From Alkalispirillum mobile (GTDB taxonomy: Bacteria; Pseudomonadota; Gammaproteobacteria; Nitrococcales; Halorhodospiraceae), in contig NZ_RCDA01000003.1 in assembly GCF_003664325.1 (NCBI RefSeq), forward strand, positions 62,001-126,000: DNA of 64,000 nucleotides. Reading direction: 5' to 3'. Below are positions 10,811-21,502 of this stretch, one piece after another (the first letter of the stretch is position 1; the number at the start of each line of letters is the position of its first letter). The position numbers were made by a program, and so were the translations under genes. The notes beneath the pieces are model-generated. The model made no database searches. It was not told the origin of the DNA and saw only the letters and a program-made list of their open reading frames with translations.

Positions 10811-11230
<420 letters not shown>

Positions 11231-12856
11231 TCAGGATTCTACCGGCACCCCTGGCCAGCCGGAACTGATGGGGTAGCGGCGGTCCCGGCCGAAGGCGCGC
11301 GGGGTTACCTTGGGGCCGGGCGCCGACTGGCGGCGCTTGTACTCGTTGCGCCGGACCAGCCGGGTGACTCTCGCCACGGTCTGCGGTTCGTGGCCGGCGG
11401 CGACGATCAGGGCCTCGCTCTGGTCGTGCTCCACGTACCTCTCAAGTATATCGTCGAGCACGGGGTAGGGCGGAAGGCTGTCCTCGTCCTTCTGGTCCGG
11501 GGCCAACTCGGCGGTGGGCGGGCGGTTGAACACCCCCTCCGGGAATGCCGGGTTCAGGCTATGCCGATAGCGGGCCAGACGGTAGGCCTCGGTCTTGTAC
11601 ACGTCCTTGAGCGGGGCGTAGCCCCCGCACATGTCGCCGTAGAGGGTGGCGTAGCCCACCGCCAGCTCGCTCTTGTTGCCACAGGCAATGACCATGCGGC
11701 CGGTCTTGTTGGACAGGGCCATCAGCAGGGTGCCGCGGATACGCGACTGCAGGTTCTCCTCGGTCACGTCCGGCGCCATCCCCTCAAAGCTGGGGGCCAG
11801 GGTGCTGAGGAAGCCCTGGAAGATCGGCTCAATGGAGGTGGTCTGGTAGCGGATGCCCAGCATGCGGGCGATGGCCTGGGCGTCATCCAGACTCATGGGA
11901 GCGGTGTAGCGGCTGGGCATCATCACCGCCTGCACCTTGTCGGCGCCCAGGGCGTCCACCGCCACGGCGGCGGCCAGCGCCGAGTCCAGCCCGCCGGAGA
12001 GGCCCAGCACCACCCCGGGAAAGCCGTTGCGACGCACGTAGTCACGCAGGCCGGTGACCAGCGCCTGGTAGACGGCGCCCTCCTCGGAGGGCTGCGTGCT
12101 CTGCTCACCGTTGACGTTCCCGTGTGCCGGGTCTACCTCCACCGTGCACAGCTCGCTCCGGAAGCGGGGGGCGCGGGCCTGAACGGTGCCGCAGGCGTCC
12201 ACCGCCACCGAGCCGCCGTCGTAGACCACCTCGTCGTGGCCGCCGGTCATGTTGACGTAGAGCATCGCCCGGTGGGTATCGAGGGCGCGCTCGCGCAGCA
12301 CCGCCTCGCGTTCCGCCTGCTTGCGCCGGTGGAAGGGGGAGGCGTTGAGGTTGACCACCAGGTCAGCGCCGGCGGCCACGGCCTCGCGGGCGGGGGTGGG
12401 CCACCAGATGTCCTCGCACAGGCTCAGCCCCACGCGGGTGCCGGCCACCTCCACTACGCAGGGGCGTGTGCCGGGCACGAAGTGGCGGCTGTCGTCGAAC
12501 ACGCTGTAGGTGGGCAGCTCCCGCTTGGCGTAGCGGGCGATGACCCGGCCGTCCTGAACCACCACGGCGGCGTTGTGCAGCCCGTCGCGGTCCCGCAGCG
12601 GCACCCCGACCACGGCGGTGATCCCCTGCGCGGCCTCCTGAATGGGCTGCAGGGCGTTCTCCGCCGCGTGGATGAAGTCGTCACGCAGCAGCAGGTCGTC
12701 CGGCGGGTAGCCGGTGACCGCCAGTTCCGGGAAGACCACCAGCTGGGCCTGTTCCTTGTCGCGGGCGGCCTCTATGGCCTGGACGATTCGCCGGGTGTTG
12801 CCCTCGATATCGCCCACCGGGCAGGCCAGCTGGGCCAGTGTGACGCGCAATGTCAT
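11231..12856 (-). CDS. nadE: Glutamine-dependent NAD+ synthetase
   Basis: A 541-residue two-domain enzyme that converts nicotinic acid adenine dinucleotide, ATP and glutamine to NAD+. The N-terminal nitrilase-fold glutaminase (about 1-265) has the catalytic triad Glu44 (FPELAVTGYPP), Lys111 (YAKRELP) and Cys147 (SLCEDIWWP). The C-terminal synthetase domain has the ATP-pyrophosphatase loop LSGGLDSALAA. Because the glutaminase is fused, the cell should not need free ammonia for this step. The ATG follows AGGAGAA. glnB lies directly downstream, linking nitrogen sensing to a glutamine-consuming NAD pathway. Confidence 0.96.
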   Translation of the reverse strand: MTLRVTLAQLACPVGDIEGNTRRIVQAIEAARDKEQAQLVVFPELAVTGYPPDDLLLRDDFIHAAENALQPIQEAAQGITAVVGVPLRDRDGLHNAAVVVQDGRVIARYAKRELPTYSVFDDSRHFVPGTRPCVVEVAGTRVGLSLCEDIWWPTPAREAVAAGADLVVNLNASPFHRRKQAEREAVLRERALDTHRAMLYVNMTGGHDEVVYDGGSVAVDACGTVQARAPRFRSELCTVEVDPAHGNVNGEQSTQPSEEGAVYQALVTGLRDYVRRNGFPGVVLGLSGGLDSALAAAVAVDALGADKVQAVMMPSRYTAPMSLDDAQAIARMLGIRYQTTSIEPIFQGFLSTLAPSFEGMAPDVTEENLQSRIRGTLLMALSNKTGRMVIACGNKSELAVGYATLYGDMCGGYAPLKDVYKTEAYRLARYRHSLNPAFPEGVFNRPPTAELAPDQKDEDSLPPYPVLDDILERYVEHDQSEALIVAAGHEPQTVARVTRLVRRNEYKRRQSAPGPKVTPRAFGRDRRYPISSGWPGVPVES

Positions 12857-12891
12857 GTCGCGGTTCTCCTGCGTTGGTGGCCAGACGTGAG

Positions 12892-12925
12892 AACGGCCCG
12901 TCCCGCGGGGCGGGATCGGGCCGTT
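12892..12925 (-). terminator. Two-part hairpin downstream of sucD
   Basis: A compound hairpin: a 9-bp outer stem (AACGGCCCG / CGGGCCGTT) enclosing a 6-bp inner stem (TCCCGC / GCGGGA). It lies 40 bp beyond the sucD stop and just upstream of the nadE leader, so it probably ends sucCD transcription before nadE. The T-run after it is weak. Confidence 0.6.
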
Positions 12926-12964
12926 TTCTGGCTGGCAATGGCTTGGGCCATCGCAGCGGGGTGA

Positions 12965-13837
12965 TCAGCCTTTGAACAGCTCGTTGAGCTTCTGGCCGAT
13001 CTCCGCCGGGGAGCGCACGGTGGCGACACCGGATTTCTCCAGGGCGGCGAACTTGTCGTCCGCGGTGCCCTTGCCACCGGCAATGATGGCGCCGGCGTGA
13101 CCCATGCGCTTGCCCGGAGGTGCGGTGACACCGGCGATGTAGGCCACCACCGGCTTGTCCACGTTCTGCTGGATGTACTCCGCGGCCTCTTCCTCGGCGG
13201 TACCGCCGATCTCGCCCACCATGACGATGCCCTTGGTCTGCGGGTCGGCCTGGAACAGCTCCAGGGCGTCGATGAAGGACATGCCGTGGATCGGGTCACC
13301 ACCGATGCCGATGCAGGTGGACTGGCCGAGACCGATGTCGGTGGTCTGCTTGACCGCCTCGTAGGTCAGGGTGCCCGAGCGGGAGACGATGCCGATGGAA
13401 CCGGCCTTGTGGATGTGGCCGGGCATGATGCCGATCTTGCACTCGCCGGGGGTGATGACGCCCGGGCAGTTGGGGCCGATCAGGCGGCAGTCGTACTGCG
13501 CCAGGGCGGCCTTCACCTTGAGCATGTCCAGCACCGGGATGCCCTCGGTGATGCAGGCGATGACCTTGATGCCGGCATCGGCCGCTTCCAGGATGGCGTC
13601 GGCGGCGAAGGCGGCCGGCACGTAGATCATGCTGGCGTCGGCGCCGGTCTCCTGGACGGCATCTTCCACGGTGTTGAACACCGGGCGGTCCAGGTGCTTC
13701 TGGCCGCCGCGGCCGGGGGTCACGCCACCGACCACGTTGGTGCCGTAGGCGATGGCCTGCTCGGCGTGGAAGGTGCCCTGCTTGCCGGTGAAGCCCTGGA
13801 CGATGACCTTCGTGTTCTTGTCTACAAGTACGCTCAT
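12965..13837 (-). CDS. sucD: Succinyl-CoA synthetase, alpha subunit
   Basis: A 290-residue subunit that carries the phosphohistidine intermediate of succinate-CoA ligase in the TCA cycle. The CoA-binding Rossmann domain begins [11 protein letters not shown]. The phosphorylated residue is His247 in RMGHAGAI, and the GGKGTADDK segment follows. Length agrees with E. coli SucD (289). It follows sucC by 29 bp on the same strand, the universal sucCD order. Unlike in E. coli, sucAB is not adjacent. Confidence 0.97.
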   Translation of the reverse strand: MSVLVDKNTKVIVQGFTGKQGTFHAEQAIAYGTNVVGGVTPGRGGQKHLDRPVFNTVEDAVQETGADASMIYVPAAFAADAILEAADAGIKVIACITEGIPVLDMLKVKAALAQYDCRLIGPNCPGVITPGECKIGIMPGHIHKAGSIGIVSRSGTLTYEAVKQTTDIGLGQSTCIGIGGDPIHGMSFIDALELFQADPQTKGIVMVGEIGGTAEEEAAEYIQQNVDKPVVAYIAGVTAPPGKRMGHAGAIIAGGKGTADDKFAALEKSGVATVRSPAEIGQKLNELFKG

Positions 13838-13866
13838 GTCGATTGGATCCTCTTCTCCGGCGTGGT

Positions 13867-15042
<1,176 letters not shown>

Positions 15043-15192
15043 GGATGGCCTGCCTCCTCCTCGTGAAAAGCCGGTGTATTCTCTATCAAAGGCCGGTGCA
15101 AAAGCAAAAAGCGCGGCACATTGTCGCCCCGGCCCCGGTAGCGATGGGGTAAAGTGTAGGGCTGAATCACGGTTTCGCCCCACGGAGAGCCC

Positions 15193-15459
15193 ATGCTCGG
15201 ACAGATTCTCGTCATTATAGTGCTCATCCTGGCCTGGCTGGGCTTGCGCTCGGTGTTGCGCCAACTGCGTGAGCAGCGCGAGCGGGCGGCGGTCGCCGAT
15301 GAGCAGAGCCAGCGGCGCACGCGGGGCAAGGACCGGGTGGAGGCGATGGTCCGCTGTGATCATTGCGGGGTCTACGTGCCTCGCAACGAGGCGCTGCAGG
15401 ATGCCGGGCAGTGGTACTGCAGCGAGGAGCACCGCGACGCCGCGCGCCGGGGGGGCTGA
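15193..15459 (+). CDS. PP0621-family small membrane-anchored zinc-ribbon-like protein
   Basis: An 88-residue protein with one N-terminal transmembrane helix (about residues 3-20), a charged linker, and a C-terminal four-cysteine-type motif ([14 protein letters not shown]...WYCSEEH) that could bind one zinc ion. It matches the PP0621 family of proteobacteria, whose function is unknown. It ends 8 bp before the PilS-like kinase gene, an arrangement that suggests co-expression. The cytoplasmic orientation of the zinc ribbon is inferred from the charged residues after the helix. Confidence 0.75.
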   Translation: MLGQILVIIVLILAWLGLRSVLRQLREQRERAAVADEQSQRRTRGKDRVEAMVRCDHCGVYVPRNEALQDAGQWYCSEEHRDAARRGG

Positions 15460-15467
15460 CCCCGGTC

Positions 15468-17129
15468 ATGACTGCCCCGCGGACGGACGTTAGCCACTGG
15501 GTGGGCCTTCGGGTTCTCTGCGTCTATCGCATCGCCGTGGTGCTGGCGCTACTGATGCTCTTCATGTGGGCCCGGGGCGAGCCGCTGCTGCTCGCCGTTC
15601 GCTGGCCCGATATCTTTCTGAGTGCATTGCTGGGCTACCTGGCCTGGGCGGTCGTTGCGCTGTTCCTGCAGCAGCGCCAATTGCTGCCCTTTGCCTGGCA
15701 ATTGCACGCGCAGTTGGGCGTAGATGTCATCACGCTGGGGTTGCTGGTGGCGGCCACCGGCCGCATGGACGGCGGCCTGGCCCTGCTCCTGCTGATGGCC
15801 GTGGCCGGCGGCAGCCTGCTGCTGTCGAACCTGCGCCTGGCGCTGGGCCTGGCCGCCATGGCCACGCTGACCCTGCTGGCGGTGCAGGGCTTCGTTGCGG
15901 TGTACGCCGAGGGCAGTGCCGAGGGCTACACCCTGGTTGCCATGTACGGGCTGGGCCTGTTCCTGCTGGGCGCGGGGGGCAGTCTGCTGTCGGTGCGCAT
16001 GCGCCGGGTGCAGGCCCTGGCGGAGCGGCGCGGGGTGGACCTGGCCAACATGCAGGCCCTTAACGAACACATCGTGCAGCACATGGAGCCGGGGGTGATC
16101 GTGGTGGATGACGAAGGGGTCATCCGGCTGCTGAACCACTCGGCCATGGGCTGGCTGGCCACCGGCCGCGGCTCCGCCCTGGAGCATGTGGCCCCGGACC
16201 TCCACCGGGCCGTCGAGCGCTGGCGGCAGGGGGCCAGGGGGGATGACCCGGTGGTCCCCGTGCCGGGTTCGGGGGCCGATGTGCGGGTCAGCATCTCGCC
16301 GCTGGGGCGCGATGCGGGCGGTGCACTCCTGCTGCTGCTGGAGGACGAGGGTGGGCTGCGGGCGCGGGTGCAGCAGGCGAAGCTGGCCGCGCTGGGGCGG
16401 CTTACCGCCAGTATCGCCCACGAGATCCGCAACCCGCTCAGCGCCATCCTGCACGCCGAACAACTGCTCACCGAGTCCGCCGACCTGGACGAGGACGACC
16501 GCCGCCTGCTGGATATCATCCGGCGCCACGGCCGGCGGCTGAACAGCATTGTCGAGGACGTCCAGCAACTCTCCCGCCGCGGGCACAGCCGCCGGGAGGC
16601 GGTTTCACTGGGGCCCTTCCTGGAAGACTTCCGGCAACGCTGGCAGGAGCAGAACGGGCAGGCCTCTGTGCGGATTGACTGCCGTGTTTCCCCGGCCGCG
16701 CCGCTGGTGCTGTTTGACCCCAATCACCTCCACCAGGTGCTCACCAACCTGGTGGAGAATGCCGCGCGCCACGCCCGCGCCGGGCGCGATACCGTGGCGG
16801 TCACGCTGACGGGGCGGTCCTCCGGGGACGGCGGAGTGCAGTTGGACGTGGGCGACGACGGCCCGGGCGTGCCCAGCGAGGCTGCCGGCAGCCTGTTCGA
16901 GCCCTTCTTCACCACCGAGTCGTCCGGTTCCGGCCTGGGGCTGTTCATATGCCGCGAACTGTGCGAGAGCAACCGCGCCCGCCTGCAGTTGCTGAACCCC
17001 GGTGAACCTGGCGCCCTTTTCCGCATTACCTTGCAGGCGGCACCGCCGGAGAAACGGGCCGGGTGGCAGGAGCCGGCCGCCAGCCTTAGCGCAGGTGAGG
17101 ACGGGCCAATTCCGGCAACTCGCCGCTGA
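15468..17129 (+). CDS. PilS-like sensor histidine kinase
   Basis: A 553-residue membrane kinase. About six hydrophobic segments occupy residues 10-190, followed by a PAS-like region (MEPGVIVVDDEGVIRLLN, about 205-300). The dimerisation/phosphoacceptor box is ASIAHEIRNPLSAI with His318, and the ATPase has NLVENAARHA, GDDGPGV and SGLGLFI. This architecture and the LGRLTASIAHEIRNP segment resemble PilS, the sensor of the PilS-PilR type IV pilus system. No pilR follows; the next gene is ubiI on the other strand. The last 30 or so residues (GWQEPAASL onward) are low-complexity, and their codons overlap the 3' end of ubiI. Confidence 0.82.
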   Translation: MTAPRTDVSHWVGLRVLCVYRIAVVLALLMLFMWARGEPLLLAVRWPDIFLSALLGYLAWAVVALFLQQRQLLPFAWQLHAQLGVDVITLGLLVAATGRMDGGLALLLLMAVAGGSLLLSNLRLALGLAAMATLTLLAVQGFVAVYAEGSAEGYTLVAMYGLGLFLLGAGGSLLSVRMRRVQALAERRGVDLANMQALNEHIVQHMEPGVIVVDDEGVIRLLNHSAMGWLATGRGSALEHVAPDLHRAVERWRQGARGDDPVVPVPGSGADVRVSISPLGRDAGGALLLLLEDEGGLRARVQQAKLAALGRLTASIAHEIRNPLSAILHAEQLLTESADLDEDDRRLLDIIRRHGRRLNSIVEDVQQLSRRGHSRREAVSLGPFLEDFRQRWQEQNGQASVRIDCRVSPAAPLVLFDPNHLHQVLTNLVENAARHARAGRDTVAVTLTGRSSGDGGVQLDVGDDGPGVPSEAAGSLFEPFFTTESSGSGLGLFICRELCESNRARLQLLNPGEPGALFRITLQAAPPEKRAGWQEPAASLSAGEDGPIPATRR

Positions 17130-18303
17130 GCCCCATGGCGTGTGCCATGAACAGCGACTTGGCCGGGGTGAAGCGGTCGGTCAGATTCAGCCCGGCGCTG
17201 CGCAGGGCCGCCAGCGGCGGCAGGTCATTGGCGAACAGCCAGTGGAAGGCGTCCATGCCAGTCTGCATCAGGTGGTTGGCGCCCAGCCGCCGGCGCTGGT
17301 AGCGGTGCAACACCGCCGGCCCACCCGGGTCGCGACCCCGCTCGTGGGCGGCCAGCATCTCCTCGGCCAGGGTGGCCGCGTCCATGAAGCCCAGGTTGAC
17401 GCCCTGGCCGGCCAGGGGGTGGATGGTGTGCGCCGCATCGCCCACCAGGGCCAGCCGCCGGTCGATATAGCGGCGGGCGTGGGACCGGCGCAGCGGAAAG
17501 GCCGCCCGGGGGCCGCAGGCGTTGATCGGCCCCAGCACAGACTCGCTGGCCTGGGTCAGCCGCTCGCGGAAGCGCGCCTCGGGCAGTTCCAGTAGCTCCG
17601 CTGCCTGGGCCTCCGGGCAGGACCAGACGATGGAGCAACTGCCGTCGGACAGTGGCAGCAGGGCGAGCGGCCCGGTCGGCAAAAAGCGCTGCCGGGCGAT
17701 GCCGCCGTGGTGGTGCTCCGGCCAGACGGTGCCCACCACCCCGTGCTGGCCGTACGGGCGGACGCTGTGTCCGATGCCGGCCCGCTCGCGCAGCGGCGAG
17801 CGGGCCCCGTCCGCCCCCACCAGCAGCCGCGTGGTGCACTCGCTGCCATCGGCCAGGCGGACCCGGAGGCATTCGGCCTCGGCGGTCCAGGACTGGACGC
17901 TGCCCGGCACGATCAACCGCGCGTTGTCCCGCTCCGAGAGCTGCTGCCAGAGGGTGGTCTGGGTCAGGCGGTTTTCGACGATGTGCGCCAGGTGCGGTTC
18001 GCCGTAGCGGTGGGCATCGAAGTCTATCGATCCACCGCCTTCGCTGTCCCAGGCGTGGATGGCGTGGAACGGGCAGGCGCGGGCGCGGCGGATGGCGTCC
18101 CAGGCGCCCAGCCGGTCCAGGTAGCGTTCCGAGGCCACCGACAACGCCGATACCCGCTGGTCCACCGGGTCCTCCCGGCGCCAGCGGCGTGGGGCCTGGG
18201 CCTCCAGCACGGCCACCGGCAGCCCCGCGCGAGCCAGCGTCAGGGCCAGGGCCAGGCCGACCATGCCACCCCCCTGGATGATGGCCTCGTAGTCGATCCT
18301 CAT
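17086..18303 (-). CDS. ubiI: FAD-dependent ubiquinone-biosynthesis hydroxylase (UbiI/VisC position)
   Basis: A 405-residue flavin monooxygenase of the UbiH/COQ6 family. It has the N-terminal dinucleotide fold IIQGGGMVGLALALTLA, the middle GADGARSPLRE motif and the C-terminal FAD motif GDAAHTIHPLAGQGVNLGF. In E. coli the gene after ubiH is ubiI, the C5-hydroxylase of the ubiquinone ring; this position and the sequence support the same role, but UbiF- or UbiL-type regiospecificity cannot be excluded. Its ATG overlaps the ubiH stop in an ATGA, so translation is probably coupled. Its 3' end overlaps the PilS-like gene by 44 bp. Confidence 0.88.
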   Translation of the reverse strand: MRIDYEAIIQGGGMVGLALALTLARAGLPVAVLEAQAPRRWRREDPVDQRVSALSVASERYLDRLGAWDAIRRARACPFHAIHAWDSEGGGSIDFDAHRYGEPHLAHIVENRLTQTTLWQQLSERDNARLIVPGSVQSWTAEAECLRVRLADGSECTTRLLVGADGARSPLRERAGIGHSVRPYGQHGVVGTVWPEHHHGGIARQRFLPTGPLALLPLSDGSCSIVWSCPEAQAAELLELPEARFRERLTQASESVLGPINACGPRAAFPLRRSHARRYIDRRLALVGDAAHTIHPLAGQGVNLGFMDAATLAEEMLAAHERGRDPGGPAVLHRYQRRRLGANHLMQTGMDAFHWLFANDLPPLAALRSAGLNLTDRFTPAKSLFMAHAMGLSGELPELARPHLR

Positions 18304-19538
18304 CGCGGCTCCTCGCGGTTCAGGGGGCAGCCAGCGGCCAGCGCCGGCAGCGGTGTTCCCAGCCCCATGCCCAGTTTCATGAAGGCCCGGCGCGCCGGCG
18401 GCACGATGTCCAGCCATTTCAGCGCCAGGTTGCGCCCGGCCCGCAGTCCGGGCAGGCGGTTGCCGAAGCTGGCCAGCAGCAGGTGGGTGAAGCCCATGAT
18501 CAGCCGGGTGTCCGCCTGGCGCTGGCGGGCGTAGCGCTGGAGCAGGGCGGGGTGGCCTACATCCTCGCCGCGCCGCTCGGCCTCCGCCAGCAGCTGCGCC
18601 AGCCAGGCCACGTCGCGCAGCGCCAGGTTGAGGCCCTGGCCGGCCACCGGGTGCATGGTGTGGGCGGCATTGCCGATGACGACCCCCCGCGGGGCCAGCG
18701 GCTGGGTGACCACGTGGCCGCGCAGCGGGTAGTGGGCGCGCCGGCCCACCTGGCGGAAGCGGCCCAGCCGGTAGCCGAAGCGGCGCTGGACCTGGTCGAG
18801 GAAGGCGGCGTCGTCCAGTGCCAGCACGTCGTGCAACTCGTCGTCCGCCACCGACCACACCAGGGCGCAGCGCCCGCCGGTGGTGGGCAGCAGGGCCATG
18901 GGCCCGTCCGGGGTGAAGCGCTCGTAGGCACGGCCGCGGTGATCCTCGCCGGGGGTGAGGTTGGCGATCACCGCGTGGCTGCCGTAGTCGTGCTCGTGCA
19001 GCGGCAGGTCCCACTGTTCGCGCAGCACCGAGCGCGCCCCGTCCGCCGCCACCACCAGCCGCGCCTTGAGGAGCTGCTGGCGGCCCTCGTCATCCTCCGC
19101 GGTCAGCTCGATGCCGTGGGCGGTGGTGCGGGTGGCCACGGCGCGGGCCGGGGCCAGGTAGTCGAGGCCGGGCTGGTGCTGCAGGCGCTGGGGCAGGACC
19201 TGGCCGAAGCGGCGGTTGGGCACCAGGTAGCCCAGTGCCGGGACGCCCTCGCGGTCGGCGCGCATGCGGGTGTAGCCAAAGCCGGCCTGTTCGGAGATGT
19301 GGATCTCGCGGATGGGGGTGATCTCGCCCTGCAGGTCGGGCCAGAGGTCCAGTGCCTCGAGGATGCGGCGGGAGACCGGCGACAGGGCGGTGGTGCGGTC
19401 GTCGTAGCTGGGCTGGCTCGCGGCATCGCTGGCTACGGCCTCGAGCACGGCCACGCGCAGGCCGGTCTGGCCCAGGGCCACGGCCAGGCAGCCGCCCACC
19501 AGCCCGCCCCCGGCGATCACCACGTCGTACCGACTCAT
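18300..19538 (-). CDS. ubiH: 2-octaprenyl-6-methoxyphenol hydroxylase UbiH
   Basis: A 412-residue FAD monooxygenase that hydroxylates C1 of the ubiquinone precursor ring. Motifs are VVIAGGGLVGGCLAVAL at the N-terminus, AADGARSVLR in the middle and GNAAHTMHPVAGQGLNLALRD near residue 295; Asn in place of Asp in the last motif is the usual UbiH form. The start codon overlaps the pepP stop codon (ATGA), and the stop overlaps the ubiI start in the same way, giving a tightly coupled pepP-ubiH-ubiI operon. Length fits E. coli UbiH (392). Confidence 0.95.
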   Translation of the reverse strand: MSRYDVVIAGGGLVGGCLAVALGQTGLRVAVLEAVASDAASQPSYDDRTTALSPVSRRILEALDLWPDLQGEITPIREIHISEQAGFGYTRMRADREGVPALGYLVPNRRFGQVLPQRLQHQPGLDYLAPARAVATRTTAHGIELTAEDDEGRQQLLKARLVVAADGARSVLREQWDLPLHEHDYGSHAVIANLTPGEDHRGRAYERFTPDGPMALLPTTGGRCALVWSVADDELHDVLALDDAAFLDQVQRRFGYRLGRFRQVGRRAHYPLRGHVVTQPLAPRGVVIGNAAHTMHPVAGQGLNLALRDVAWLAQLLAEAERRGEDVGHPALLQRYARQRQADTRLIMGFTHLLLASFGNRLPGLRAGRNLALKWLDIVPPARRAFMKLGMGLGTPLPALAAGCPLNREEPR

Positions 19539-20848
19539 CGCCGGGCCTCCGCCATCAGCGCCTCGATGGCATCCGGAGCCTTGGGGACCTCCGGCGTGAG
19601 GTTCTCGTGGCCGTCGCGGGTGACCAGCAGGTCGTCCTCAATGCGCACGCCGATGCCGTGCCAGCGCGGGTCGACCTCCGGACAGTCCGGGGCGATGTAG
19701 AGCCCGGGCTCGATGGTCAGGGTCATGCCCGGTTCCAGCTCGCGCCACTCGCCGTCTATGCGGTAGTCACCCACGTCGTGCACGTCCATGCCCAGCCAGT
19801 GGCCGGTGCGGTGCGGGAAGAAGCGCTTGTATTGCTCCTCTTCGATGACCTGTGCCCGGTCGCCTTGGAGAATGCCCAGGTCCAGCAGGCCGTCCACCAG
19901 CACCTCGGTGGCGCGCTCGTGGGCCAGGTTCCAGCTCACCCCCGGGCGCACGGCGTCGATGGCCGCGTACTGGGCGGCCAGGACCACGTCGTAGACGGCC
20001 CGTTGCTCTGCGCTGAAGCGACCGTTCACCGGGAAGGTGCGGGTGACGTCGGCGGCGTAGCCGGCCAGCTCGCAGCCGGCGTCGATCAGCACCAGCTGAT
20101 TATCGCGCAGCTCGTCCTGGTTGAGGATGTAGTGCAGCACGCAGCCGTTGCCGCCGCCGCCGACAATGCTCGGGTAGGCGGGTTCGCCGCCGGCGCGGCG
20201 GAACGCGTCCAGAAACCCGGCCTCCAGCTGGTACTCCATCATGCCCGGCCGGCAGCTCTGCATGGCGCGGATGTGGGCCGCCTCGGTGACCCGGGCGGCG
20301 CGGCGCATGCAGACCACCTCCTCCGGGCGTTTGATCAGGCGCATCTCGTGCAGGTGGTGTTCCAGGGCCGCGAACTCCTCGGGGCCGCGCCGGGCACCGC
20401 GGCTGCGGGCGCGTACCTCGCGGGTCCAGCCGATCACCCGCTGGTCGAACACCTTATCCAGCCCCATGGTGTAGTGGACCCGCTCGCGGCCCTCCATCAG
20501 CCCGGGCAGGATGTCGTCGATGTCCTCGATGGGAAAGGCGTCGTCGGCGCCGTAGTCACGTACCGCGCCCTCTTGGCCGGCCCGGGGGCCGTCCCAGACC
20601 TCGCGCTCGGGGTTGCGCTCGCGGCAAAAGAGCAGGAAGGCCCCCTGTTCCCGCCCCGGGACCAGCACGGCCACGGCGTCCGGCTCGGGAAAGCCGGTGA
20701 GGTAGCGGAAGTCACTGTCCTGGCGGAAGGGGTAGTGCACGTCGCGGTTGCGCACCTTCTCGGTGGCGCCGGGGATGATGGCAATGCCGTCCTCCCCGAT
20801 GAATTGCATCAGTTCCTGGCGACGGGCGGCGTACTCGGCAGGGGCCAT
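19535..20848 (-). CDS. pepP: Xaa-Pro aminopeptidase PepP
   Basis: A 437-residue aminopeptidase P that removes N-terminal residues preceding proline. The N-terminal domain (about 1-170) starts YAARRQELM and contains PFRQDSDFRYLTGFPEP. The pita-bread catalytic domain binds two manganese ions through LIDAGCELAGYAADVTRTFP (two aspartates), HRTGHWLGMDVHD (histidine) and TIEPGLY plus RIEDDLLVT (two glutamates). Length matches E. coli PepP (441). It is the first gene of pepP-ubiH-ubiI, with ygfB 12 bp upstream on the same strand, the same order as in E. coli. Confidence 0.96.
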   Translation of the reverse strand: MAPAEYAARRQELMQFIGEDGIAIIPGATEKVRNRDVHYPFRQDSDFRYLTGFPEPDAVAVLVPGREQGAFLLFCRERNPEREVWDGPRAGQEGAVRDYGADDAFPIEDIDDILPGLMEGRERVHYTMGLDKVFDQRVIGWTREVRARSRGARRGPEEFAALEHHLHEMRLIKRPEEVVCMRRAARVTEAAHIRAMQSCRPGMMEYQLEAGFLDAFRRAGGEPAYPSIVGGGGNGCVLHYILNQDELRDNQLVLIDAGCELAGYAADVTRTFPVNGRFSAEQRAVYDVVLAAQYAAIDAVRPGVSWNLAHERATEVLVDGLLDLGILQGDRAQVIEEEQYKRFFPHRTGHWLGMDVHDVGDYRIDGEWRELEPGMTLTIEPGLYIAPDCPEVDPRWHGIGVRIEDDLLVTRDGHENLTPEVPKAPDAIEALMAEARR

Positions 20849-20860
20849 ATCTGCTCCGGG

Positions 20861-21436
20861 TCAGTGCAGGGTGGATTTGTCCGGCACGGGGCCGGCGTCC
20901 GGCTTGAGCGGGTGCAGGTTGTCGCGCACCAGCAGGGCCGCGACGCGGACGTACTCGACCAGTTCGGTGTAGGCGCTCTCGTTGTCCTCGCTGGCCTCCG
21001 GGTCCAGCTCCACCCGGGATATTTCGCCCAGGTCGGTCAGCACCTCGCGGATGTCCTTGGGCAGGTCGCCGATCTCCGGCAGCCCCGCCACGCCCAGGCC
21101 GTAAAGAAAGCCCTGGCACCAGTTGGACAGGGCGTCCGCGCGCACCTGCAGCGCCTCGCCGTCGTCGGGCAACAGGAGGTCGAAGCCGAGGTTCTTGTCC
21201 TCGAGCTGTTCCTGGACCTCGTCGTAGAGGCCGGCCAGCAGCATCAGCACCTCTTTGGCCGCCTCGCCGCTGGGTTGCGTGCCGTCCAGCACTTGGGCGA
21301 TCCAGCGGGCCTTGTCGGCGCCGTCGGGGAGGGCGCTCATGCCGCAGAGCACGCCGTGGGCCTCTGCCGGGTGGGTGCCGGCGTTGATGGCCGCGAGGGC
21401 GCGCTCGAGGTCGTCGTAGCTTGCTTCCAGGCGCAT
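20861..21436 (-). CDS. ygfB: YgfB/UPF0149 family protein
   Basis: A 191-residue, acidic, helical protein of the YecA/YgfB family. Recognisable segments are AEAHGVLCGMSAL, WCQGFLYGLG and EISRVELDPEASEDNE. In Pseudomonas YgfB has been described as a regulator that lowers AmpDh3 expression; in most species the role is unknown. It is the promoter-proximal gene of the pepP operon. The chosen ATG begins MRLEASYDDLE; a GTG three codons earlier is possible. Upstream there is no gene until the zapB-like gene, only the palindromic element. Confidence 0.9.
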   Translation of the reverse strand: MRLEASYDDLERALAAINAGTHPAEAHGVLCGMSALPDGADKARWIAQVLDGTQPSGEAAKEVLMLLAGLYDEVQEQLEDKNLGFDLLLPDDGEALQVRADALSNWCQGFLYGLGVAGLPEIGDLPKDIREVLTDLGEISRVELDPEASEDNESAYTELVEYVRVAALLVRDNLHPLKPDAGPVPDKSTLH

Positions 21437-21502
21437 GGGGCTCACATCGGTTGTTGGCGGAGCCTTAATGCTAACACCCTCGCGGCGGGCTTCGCTTGGC
21501 AC

